Below, piece by piece: positions 42,057 through 54,000 of a stretch of DNA of 64,000 bases; positions within the stretch are counted from its first letter, which is position 1, and every line of letters begins with the position of its first letter. Made by a program: the position numbers and the translations under genes. The stretch comes from Candidatus Undinarchaeales archaeon (GTDB lineage Archaea > SpSt-1190 > JASMDC01): positions 62,001 through 126,000 of the forward strand of contig JASMDC010000003.1 in the NCBI GenBank assembly GCA_030753015.1, read 5' to 3'. The notes under the pieces are model-generated. The model worked only from the letters and a program-made list of their open reading frames with translations. It ran no database searches and was not told the origin of the DNA.

Positions 42057-45000
42057 TTAAGGGTGGAATCCTCGGTAGTCGAGGTCCTCTTCCTCCTCGG
42101 TCTTCTTTGCCTTGGCATCGGACGTCGAACCCTCGTCACCGGGGTGCAGCCCCTTCCCGGGTGTGCTCGGTCCTGACACTGCACCGGGGTGCAGCCCCCT
42201 GGCCGCATCGCTCAGCTCCTCCTTGGGCTCCTCTTTCTTGGGGGGAGGTGCGGCTTGTTGAGCCTGTGCCTGCATGGCCTGTCCCTGCCCCCAGCCGCCG
42301 GCCTGCCCGCCCCACTGAGCGTTGTTCGCAGGCGTGGCGCGCCACGCTCCGCTCTGGCCGTAATACCCGCCGCCGCCATAGTACTGGTTGGCCATGTAGT
42401 TTGCCTGCTGTTGCTGCTGCCACGCACCCTGGGTCGCGACGGGGACTGCCTTACCGGGGAAGAACCGCCGTTTGACGGCCAGGAAGAGAGCACCGATGAT
42501 GACGATGACCTCGATGAAGTCCTTGATATTGGCCAGCACGCCGATCTGCTCGAGCACCGACTCCTGCTCGACCGCCACAACGACCTTGCGGATGATGGTC
42601 TTGTTGGGCAGCCCGCGCGGGACGGCGTTGATGATGATCACGTGGCTCCCGGGGATATGTCCCTGGACATCCACCGAGAGCGGGAAGGTGGCGTTCACGT
42701 CGATGTTCACCTTGAGGCGCTTGGTCCATGCGAGACCGACCAAAGTGGAATCGCTCTCGATGGTGATGTCGAAAGCATCGCGCAGGGAGCCGGTGTTCTT
42801 CACGGTGAAGGATAGGAGCTTGGTCTGCTTTTCCACCATAACGAGGGTTGCCTCGCTCTCGATCTCCGCGTCACAGATGCAGTCGGCCGAGTTGCGGCAG
42901 TTCTCACCGATGCCGGGAGCGCACTTCCGGTTGATGCAGTCATCAGGGGTACAGTCGACACGGCAAGAATCGCACTCCGTCGCCAGCTCGCACTCACCGT
43001 CACCGCACCCGCCACGACAGGAGTTGGTCTCAGGATCGCACTTCTGATTCCCGGGGCACTCACAATCGACGCAGCATGTTCCTGAGGTCTCGTCAGGGCT
43101 GTCACAGTGCTTGTCGCCGCACGCAATCCGATAGCACCCAATCTCGTTGGATTCGGGGCGCTGCGCGTCGCAGGTGAATCCGGGCATGCATGAGCAGTCC
43201 TTGGGAGCGCTAGCACAGTTCTCGCCCATGGACGTGTCGCACACCCCGTTGTTGAGGCAGTCCTTGATAGAGCAGTCCTGGGGACATTGGCCGCACTCGT
43301 TCTGACACTTGCCGTCACCGCACTCGGCCTTGGCGCACTTCTGGGATTGGTCGCAGGTGTACCCTTTCTCGCACATGCCTTCGCAGAAGCAATCTCCACC
43401 GCCGCTGCTCCGCACCATGCACTCGCTGTCCCCGTCGCACACACCCGTCTCACATGCCGAGCCGCAATCGCTCGCCTCGTAGATGCACTGGCCGAGGATG
43501 CACCGGTCCACGGAGCAGGCGTTCCCATCGTCGCATCCGCAGTCCTCGGGGCAGGTGTTGCAGTCCTCAGTGGCCTCGCACACATTGTTGGGGCACTCGG
43601 CGGTACAGGCATTGGTGGGGTCAGTGGGGCAGGGGTCCTCTGAGTCGGGCATACCGTCCATATCGCGGTCGGGCAGACAGCGGTCATCAGCACAGATGTA
43701 GGTGAACTCGAAGGCGGTCTTGCATGCCTTGTTCGAATCGGTCATGTTCCCACACCGCACGCACCGGGCAGCGGGATCGCAGATGAGCCCCATCTCGGCG
43801 CAGGACACCTCGGTGCCGGGCGTGCACACCGAGATCTGGCACGAGAACTCGATGTGGACGTTCTGGTGGCACATGTCCGTGCAGTCCTTGTCACCTTGGC
43901 AGGGCTTGCATGCGTTCTTTGGATCGCGCGGGCAGGGGTCCTTGTCATCGGCGAACCCGTCGTTGTCGTAGTCGGGCGCGCACCCGTGTGCCCATGTGGT
44001 GGTGGGATCACAGGTCTCCGTTCCCTTGCACTGGCAGTCCTGGGGGCAGTCGTTGCAGTCCTCTCCCTCGTCGCACTTGCCGTTGCCACACAACATCTCG
44101 CACCGGCCACCCTTGCACCCGAAATCCGTGCCGTAGGTGAGCGTGCAGTTGACATCCGACACACAGTTCACGCATCCCTCCCGGGTACAGATCCCACCTT
44201 CGGCCTTGCAGTCCTGCTCCGGTTTGTCCTGGCAGATATAGTTGTTGCACGACTGGCCGCGATAGATGTTCTGCTCGCAGGTGTACGGGCAGTTCTCGTC
44301 CTTGAAGCACTTGGCGACCTTGCAACCGAGGGTCTGGAAGTCGCAGGCGTAGTTCGCACCGTACTGTGCCTGGCACTGCTCGGTAGAGATGCACTGGAGG
44401 CAGCCTGTGGGCAGCTGACAGATCTGGTTGGAGCCGCCTGTGGAGCAGTCCTGGATGTCGGCACCAAGGATCTCGCACTTGAAGTTCTGGCAGGTATAGT
44501 TGAGGAAGGAGTAACGCTGGCACTGGTCCTCGCAGTGGGTGTCGTCCAGGCACTCCACGCATCCGCGATCCGAGTTGCACTGGAAGAGGATCTCCGAGCA
44601 GTCCGAGGACACAGCCTCGCACAGCCCGGTGTGGCAGGTATAGTTGAGGAAGGTGCGGCTACCGCCGCCACCACATTGGTTGGAGCACGGCGGGCTCGTT
44701 GCCTGGCAGTCGCCCACCTCATTGCACGTACCGGGAGCGTTGCTGTCACAGCAGATACTGCCGAAGGAGTTACAGGTGAGCTCACCGGTAGCGAGGTTGC
44801 AGCCTACGTTCCCACCACAGTCGAGGCGCCCGCAGTCCTTTCCGGGGAAGAAACCGGGACGCGGCGAGATGCAGGTGCCCGCGCAACAGAACCCACGGGA
44901 GTTCTCCGTGACACAGGGTGCCTCGTCAGGGAAGCACTCGGGCTTGCACAGCCATTCCTTGAGCGGATCGTCCACGCAGATGGGCTTGGAAGCGTCACAG

Positions 45001-48000
45001 TTGCGCACCTGACCGTTGGGGCAGGTGACCGCCTTGCTGCACTTCTTGGTACCGGGGTCGCACACGCTGTTACCACCGCACTCGCAGTCCTTCTCGCACG
45101 ACTCGCCCTCCTCCTTCGTCTTCTTCTCGACGCACGAGCCCAGCACACAGCACTGGGAAGTGCAATGGATATCCGACGTGCACCCCGTCATGCACGTTCC
45201 CACGGTTGGATCGCATATGTAGGAACCACACGAGTCCTCAGTGGGGATGTCGTACTCGCCGAGCTTTGAGCACTGGGTGGTCCGGGTTCGCCCTTCGTTG
45301 CACACGTGCCGCTCGAAGGTATCGCACAGCCACTCGCTCTCGCGGCACGTCACCTTCCCACCATCGCACTGGTTGAGACCGCACCCCCCGCCGGGATTCC
45401 ATTGGGCGCTGGACATGGCCTCGCACCCGTTGCCGCAGCAGAAACCACTGGTCCCCAGGTGCTCGCAGGCAGCAGCGCCGAAGGCCGAGCATGAGGCGCA
45501 GCGGTCGAGGCCCGTCTGGCCATCGATGTCGATGCAGGGGAACTGTGTCTGGCAGTCGATACTGGAGGCGCACGCCGTTCGGCACTGGCCCACCGAGGGA
45601 TCGCACGTATAAGGAGAGCAGTCGCCAAGGCTCGAGAACGCCCCCACGTTGCTGCACTGGCCCCGGAGTGTAAGGTCCGGCGAGCACACGGGATCACCAT
45701 AGGTATCGCACACCCACGAGTCATCCTCGCACTTCACAGCACCGTTGCAGTCCTGTTCACCGCAGCGGTTGGCGGGAGTCCACTCCGCTACGGGCGGTGC
45801 GTTGCAGGCATCGCCGCAGCAGAAGCCCGTCTTCCCGCCGAGGTCGCACACGGACGCCTCGTGGCCCGTGCAGGTGTCACAGGTCTCGGGGACACCATCT
45901 GTAGTGAGGTCGATGCAGGAATATGATGTGAGACAATGGTCGTTGGACACGCATGTGGTCCGACACTTACCTGTCGTGCCGTCGCACTTGTAGGGCACGC
46001 AGTTAGCGGCCTGGCCCGTGTTGAAGATGCCGGTCTGGGTGCAGGTGGAGGACTGGTCCTGGAAGCACTTGTACTGACCGGCGGTATTGCACTTCCAGTC
46101 ACCTGCGATGCACTTGACCTCTCCGTCGCACGGATTCTCACCGCACTCCGCCTCGGGGAACCATGAGAGATAGAGCATCCCCTTGCATGTTCCACCGCAG
46201 CAGTAACCCGAGAGGATATCCTCCTGGCACTTCCTCGATCCGTGCTTGTTGCATGTGGAGCACTTATCGAGCCGGCCGTTCCCATCGGTGTCGATGCACG
46301 TCAGTCCCGACTGGCAGTCGGCGTCTGAGATACAGAGCGCCCCTTCACCAGCCAGGTCCGTGCAAAGATGGGTGTTACGGTCACAGAATCCCGCCTCGCA
46401 CTCGCAGTCCTTGTTGCACGACTGACCACTGGGGAGCTTGGAGGAGTAGCACTTGTTGTTGCAGCACTCGCCCTCGCCCGCCACTGTGTAGCAGAGGCTT
46501 CCCTGAGCCATGCCCTCACACGAGTTGCAGGTGTCCACCTGCCCGTTGACGTCGCTGTCACGGCAGATCGGAGTACAGTGGTTGCCAACGCAGCATACGC
46601 CCGTCGTACCCTGTGTGTCGATGATCTTGTTACCATTGTCCTCAGCAGCGTCGCAGGTGCCGCACCGCCACCCATTGTTACCGGTCTTGTCAACGCAGTA
46701 ACCGGACTGACACTGATTGCCGTGCGTACAAGGCTGCCCGTCCACGTATTTACATGTACGCGGATTACCAGCGCACTTCATGTTGGTTGCGCACTCGCAG
46801 TCATTACCGCAGGGCTCGGTTACCCCCTTCCACCCCACGTTGCACAAGTTCGAGCAGCACTGCTTGATGACGCCGTTCTCATCGAGACAGCCCACGCCGT
46901 CCACGACGCAGTTCCCGCAGGTGTAGGCGCCGCTGGACACGCACTGGCCAGAAGAGCACAAGGCTGCTGAAGTACAGGTCTCGCCTGCTGAGAGCTTGCA
47001 CAGCCCGTTGTGGCACTCCGTGCCCACGTTGCACTCGCAATCACGCTGACACGGTGAGTTGATGGGTTTGGCGTAGATGCACTGGTTGTTGCAGCACCAG
47101 CCCTGGGCGAGCACATCGGTGGAGCAGGGGGTCTTTGCTAACATCCCCATACAGGTACCGCACGTACCGTCCACGCACACCTTGCTGGCGCAATCGCGGC
47201 CCGACTCGCACCCCTGGCCGTTGATCTTCTTACAGGTGTCAACGTTCGGTCCACCGTAGGTGTCGACGCACGTGAAACGGGTCTGGTCGCATACACAGTC
47301 CTTGCCGCACGGTGCGTTGAGCCCGCCCTTCTCGGGCGGGGTGATGCAGGTGGACGTGCAGCACTCACCCTGGATACCGGCCCCTTCATAGCATGTGTTG
47401 CCCTCGGTGCACGTCATGGCGCATTGGGTTGTGCCCGCATCGCAGATCTTGGCGCAGCAGGTGTCCCACGCCCAGGAGTTCCCGCATACCGAACCATCGA
47501 TACCCGCGGTGATCTTGCACGACATGCCGACAGCAGCCTGGTCGCACTGCCCGTTGGAGAGGCATACGCCGGAGGTGCAGTCAGTGCTCAGTGTGCACGT
47601 TTGGGCCTTCTTGAGCTTGCACTTCTTACCGATGCCCGTTTCGGTGCAGGCGAAGTTCTGGTGGCACTCGCAATAGCTGTCGCACGGTCCATCGAGCGCC
47701 TGCGGTGCCGCGCACTCGCCCCCGCAGCACCAACCGTCCGAGATGGTGATCGTCTTGCAGGCAGTGAAGTCATCGGTGTTGCACGTTCCGCAGATGCTCT
47801 CACCGGGGGCGCCCACGCACAGCCCCGTACCGCACTGATCGCCCGATGTGCAGGGCTGTCCGGCTGCCTTCTTGCATACAGCGCCGATGCATTCCATGTT
47901 CGATCCGCATTGGCACGTGAAGGTACAACCCTCTCCAAGGCCCTTGGGAGCCGTGCAGATGTTGTTGCAGCACTTACCAGAGGTGACGGTCGTGCTAGCG

Positions 48001-51000
48001 CACGAGGTGAAGTCCACGATGCCGGTGCAGGTGCGGCACGTGCCTGCGACGCACTGGCCAACGGCGCATTCGCCCGCGGTGACGCACGCCTGCCCGGCCT
48101 TCTTCTTGCATCGGTTGTCCTTGCATGTGAAGGTGGGATCGCAGTTGCAGTCGACCGTGCATCCCTCGTCCTGCCCCTTGTGCCGGTTGCATCCGCCGGA
48201 GCAGCAATAGCCGTCGTCAACGGTACCGGTCTTGCACTGGGTGTCGACGCTCTTGCCCCCACAAGAGCCGCACACGTAGTTACCACCAGCGGTCTGTTGG
48301 ACACACACGTCGCTAGCGCACTGGTCACCTGATATGCACGCCTCTCCGTTCTTCCGCTTACATTGGAATCCGGTACAGAGGAACTGATCCTTGCACTGGC
48401 AGTCCTCGGTGCAAGCGTCCCCCAGTTCGCCGGGTGAGACGCACTCGTCCGCGCAGCACCAGCCGTTGGCCACCGCCTGGGTGTCGCAGGCGTTCGTCTT
48501 GCCCTTCCCTACGCAGGTCCCGCACACATCGTTAACGCATACGCTGCTGGAGCAGTCCTCACCATGGATGCAGTTCTGACTGTTTTTGAGCTTGCAGAGC
48601 AGTCCCGTGCAGGAGTACTGGTCCTGGCACTGACAGTCGGCACCACATCCGGCGTCGAGCGCGCCGTGGGTCACGCATGCGCCCTCACAGCACCAGCCGT
48701 CGAGGATGGTGGCGGTCTTGCACTGGGATGAAATTGCCTTGCCGGCGCATGTACCACACGTACCGGCCACGCACACACCACTTGAGCACTCGGCCCCACT
48801 CGTGCATGTCTGGCCGTCCTTGAGCTTGCACTTATCACCTCCAGCATCATCGGTGCACGCCAGCGTGTTCTTGCATTGGCAGCTCTTGACGCAGGCCGCG
48901 TCAAGGAGCAGGAGTTCTCCAGGAGTGTAACAGGCGTCGGCGCAGCAGGATCCCTGTGTACCTTGGTTCTCGTAGCACACATGGTCCTCGACGCAGGTAG
49001 TCGTAGAGCATAGGTTGAGCCCTACGTCACAGATGGCATTACAGCAAACTGATCCGCACACTGTCCCGATGTTGGCACCGGCGATCTTGCAGATGTCGCC
49101 CGTGTCGTCAGGTCCACAGGTGCTATCGGTCCGGCATATACCGCTGGCGCACTGCCCGCTGTCCGTGCAGCTCTGGCCGTCGTTCTTCTTGCATTTGTTG
49201 CCCGCGCACTGCATACCCACCTTGCACTCGCAGTTCTGGACGCAGTCCTCTCCCGTCTCCTTCGGGCTGACGCAAGCACCGGCACAGCACCAGCCGTCGG
49301 AGAACGTCGGTGTCATGCACCCCGTGCTGATGTCGGTCTTTCCCACACAAGTACCGCATATGCCGCTCACGCAGGCGCCCGAGGCGCACGCGGTGCCGTT
49401 CGTGCATCCCTGGCCTGCCGCCATTCGACACTTGTTGTCCGTGGCTACGGCGCACTCCAGGTTCGCACCGCACTCGCAGTGCTCTTCACAGTCCTTCTCA
49501 TACCCCTTGCGGTCGGTCGTGAGGAAGCACTGGTCGGCGCAGCAGCTCCCGTACTTCTTAACACCGCTCACCAGCTTCATGCAGGCGTGTCCTAGGCCGC
49601 ATTCGTTGCATACATCGCTGTCGGAATCGCAGTACCCGTTACAGCACTCATCGTGGCAGACGAGCCCGTCGATGTTCGTGTCGACCTTGCAGAGGTCGCC
49701 CTGGCCCGAGTTCGTGGCGCAGGCGGCTCCACCGGCAGAGCACACCTTCGAGTCACAATCCGTGCTCTGGGAACAGGTCTGGCCTCCGGTGAGCTTGCAC
49801 AGTCCTATACCGAACGAACAGCTTAGCTCGGTATCGCCCTGGCAGTTGCAGTTGCCGGTACATACGCCGTTGAGGGGGACCGCGTCGACGCACTCGCCGT
49901 TGCAGCACCACCCGCTCTGCGTGTTGCCGGACTGGCACGACACCTTGTCCTGGGTGCACTCTTCGCACAGGCCGTCCACGCATATGTTCGTACCGCACTG
50001 GTTCCCCTGGGTGCAGGGCTGGCCGCTCTTGGTCTTGCATATTCCACCCGTGCACTCGAGCTGGGCCGTCTCATCGCACTCACAGGTCACCTGGCACACC
50101 TGGCCAAGGGGCTGCTTCTCCGCCTGGCGGATGCAATTGTTGTTGCAGCACTTCCCCTGCTGCCCGCCCTGGCCGCCGTCGCTCTCGTAGCAGGTGGCAC
50201 CCGCGTTCGCGCAATTTGCACCGCAGGTGTAGGGCGTGGTTCCCGTGTTGCAGGTGTTGGCGCAGCAGACATCGTTGCACACCGATCCTGCGTGAGTCCC
50301 TCCGAGCATGCACTTGGATCCCGTCGTGGGCGTCCCGCATTTGCCCGCCGCGTCGCAGAGCTCTGAGGAACATTGGGCGCTGTCCGTGCAGGTCTGGTCG
50401 TTCTTCAGTTTGCAGAGCTTGTTCCCTTCGGCCCCGACGCACTGCATCGTGGTCTCGCAGTGACAGTCCGAGGTGCATTGTGCGTCCAGCCCCTGCGGTG
50501 CCACGCACTGGACCCCGCAGCACCAGCCGTCGTCCACGCCATCACGGCTACATGTCGTGAAGTCGCTCCCCCCGCAAGCGCCGCACATCCCGTCCACACA
50601 CACACCGCTAACGCACTGGTCCCAGGAGGTGCAGGTCTGGCCGTCGACCTTCTTGCACTTCTTGTTCCCGACGGCCCCCGCGCACAGGTAGTTGTTCAGG
50701 CAGTGGCAGTCGGCGGTGCACGAACCGTCCAGACTCTTGGGCTCCACGCACTCAGCACCGCAGCACCAGCCCGTGAGGGCCCCTGCGCTGCACTCCTTCT
50801 TGGTGGTCCCGGCCCCGCATGTTCCGCACTTGTAGCTGTCCTGCGTCATCTCGATGCACACGCTGCTGGCACATTGGTTGCCCGCGGAACAGGTCCGGTC
50901 GTCCTTCAGCTTGCACGCAAGGAGCGTGCACACGAAATCACCCTTGCACTGACAGTCTGCGGCACAGATGCCGTCGAGCCCCTTACGCTCGTCTTCCGTG

Positions 51001-54000
51001 TAGCATCCCGTTTGGCAGCAGATGCCCGGGGTTCCGGAGCCCTCATAGCACTCCACCCAGACGTTGTTGCATGTATTGACGCAGGCCTTCGTCGCACCGA
51101 AGCAGAAGTTGGGCATCCCGCAGCATTGACCGCCGCAGGCCGTTCCCTTGGTACCGGGGTACTGGACGTAACACTTTGATGGGGATGTGAGCCCGCCGTT
51201 GCACACCTGGGGGTCCACGGCGCAGATGCTGTTGGCACAGTCCAGGCTCTTCTCGCAGGCCTGAGTCTCCTTGAGCTTGCAGAAGCCCTCGGTGCATTGA
51301 AAGGTCTCCTCACAGTAGCAGTCACTGACGCACGCCGCTCCTAGCCCTTGGCGTACCCGACAAGCATTATCGCAGCACAAACCGTTGAATCCGTCGCCCT
51401 CACATGCCACGCCAGCGTTCCCGGCGGTACATGCACCGCATTTATAGGTGCCGCCATCGCTGACGCAAAGGCCGGAGGAACACTGGGACCAGGAGGAACA
51501 GGTCCGACCGTTCTTGTACAGGCACTTGTTCCCCGTGCACGAGTACTCGGTCTTGCACTGACAGCCAGCGTTGCATGCATCGAACAGCCCACCCCGCTCA
51601 TCGAGCGTGAAACACTCGTTCTGGCAACATACTCCCTCTGTGCCGGCACCTTCGTAGCAGGTCGCACCGACCACCCCGCAGAGCACGACGCACTGGTCGT
51701 TGATGCAGAACGAAGGCAGCCCGCAACACTTATCCTGGCACACGGTCCCCTTTGTGGGATCGTCCATGAAACACTGGTTCGGACTGACCAGCGCCCCGTT
51801 GCACACGCCATCAAGGCTGCATAGCTTCTGGGAACAGTCGTCGCTCTGCGTGCAGCTCTGGCCCTCCTTGAGCTTGCACTTCTTCCCCGCCCCCGTGTCC
51901 GTGCAGCCGAAGGCCTCGCCGCAGTTGCAGTTCTGGGCACAAGCACCGTCCTGGCTGACCGGGGCAGTGCAGGCGCCGGTACAGCACCAACCGGTGACGC
52001 CATCAGCGGTGCAGTTGAAGCTCGTGTCCTTCCCGGCACAGCCTCCGCACACGTAGGCGCCGCCCGCTGTCCCCATGACGCACTCGCCGCTGGCGCACTG
52101 GGACCAGGTGGTGCAGGCCTCCCCGTCCTCCTTCTTGCACTTGTTCCCCGCGCACTGGAGCCCATCCTCGCATTCGCAGTGGTCCGTGCAGTCCTCGTCG
52201 AGTCCCAGGGGTGTGACACACTGGTTGAGGCAGCACCAGCCTGTGGCGGTCTCCGATTTACATGCATAGGTCAGGTCCTTCCCATCACAAGTGCCGCAGG
52301 TGTAATCGCCACCAGGTGTAGCCTGGACACACGCACCGCTGGCACACTCCGACCAGACCGTGCACGGGCCGCCCACCTCCTTCTTGCACTTCTTGTTGTT
52401 CTCCGGACCCGTGCATATTAGGCCTCCCGTGCACTGGCATGTAACCGTGCAGGACTCGCCGGAAGGCAACCGCTCAACGTCACGGACACACCCGTCGTTG
52501 CAGCACTTACCTTCTTGGCCGCCCTGGGAGCCCACGGTCTTGTAGCAGGTCGCTCCTCCGATAGCGCAGCCCGTCCCGCAGGTGTCGGGATCGGTGCTAG
52601 TGTCGCAGATTGTGGCACAACAGGCGTCAGCGCACACGGTCCCCGAGGGATTGCCCGTGAGCATGCACTTGGAGCCCGTGGCAGGGGTACTGCAGAGGCC
52701 GCTCGCGTCGCAGAGACCTGAAGAGCACTGACCGCTATCAGTGCAGGCCTGTCCGTTGACCTTTCTGCAGGTCCTGCTACCTTCCTCTCCGGCGCATTCG
52801 GTGTTCTCGACGCACTGGCAGTCGGCTGTGCAGGCCGTGCCCACGTCGCCAGGGATTGAACAGGCGTTTGCGCAGCACCGCCCGTCAGCTATCCCATTGG
52901 CGATACAGGCTGTCCCGTCATTCCCTGTGCACGATCCGCAGGTGTCGTCCACACAAACACTGTTGGCGCATTCGGACCAGGTCGTGCAATCCTGACCGTC
53001 CACCCGCTTACACTTGGTGCCCGAACACTCGAAGTTTGCCAGGCAATGGCAGTCCTGCGTGCATCCACTATCGAGACCCGCGGGGGCGATACACTGGTCA
53101 TTACAGCACAATCCAATGATGCCCTCGGCCTTGCAGGCGAAGGTCGCGTCCTTGGCCTGACATGAGCCGCATACGTAATTACCACCGGCGGTCTGTTGGA
53201 CGCACACGACGCTGGCACACTCGTCCCAGGCGGTGCAGGGTTCACCTGCAGCAAGGCGGCACGTCTTGCTACCCTCCGGGCCACCGCATGCGAGCCCGTC
53301 CTGGCACTCGCAGGTCTCGGTGCATGAAGTGCCCGCGGCCTTTCTCTCAGCTTCTCGGACGCACTGGTCATTGCAGCATGCGCCCTGCTGACCTCCCTGT
53401 CCTCCGGCAGTCTCGTAGCAGGTCTCTCCAGCGGAGGCGCAGGCGGTATCGCAGGTGTCGGGTTCGGTTCCCGTGTCGCAGATGTTGCTGCAGCACGCTT
53501 CGTTGCACACTGATCCGGTCGGATTCCCAGAGAGCAGGCAAGCGGCTCCGGTAGCGGGCGTCCCACAGAGGCCTGTGGCAGCACAGAGCTTCGAAGCGCA
53601 TTGACCGCTATCGGTGCACGTCTGTCCCGCCTCCTTCTTACAGCCATCGGTAGTGCACTGCAGGTTGGTATTGCACTTGCATGCCACGCCCCCGCAGTCA
53701 CCGTCAAGGGCGAGAGGGGCGAAACACGTGTTCTGGCAACACCATCCGTCGGCCACACCTTCCTTGGTGCAGGCCGTGAGGTCGTCCTGGTCGGCACAGG
53801 TGCCACAGGCGCCGTCCACGCACACGCCGCTAGCGCACTCAGTCCCGACCGTACAGGTCTGCTCATTGGCCTTCAGACACTTCTTTGAACCTTCTTCCCC
53901 AACGCAGTCCAGGTTCGCCTGACAGTGGCAGTCTAGTGTACAGGATCCTTCCGCCGCTACGAGGACGATACATTCGTCATTGCATAGGGAATAGCCATCC

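Noticed and set aside
43854..45269. Plus-strand open frame of 471 codons inside the 4,130-residue gene region
   Set aside because: It is a shadow of cysteine codons (GCA/ACA in reverse), Val/Ala/Leu-rich with no motif. Similar shadows at 47424-48332 and 49015-50190 were rejected for the same reason.
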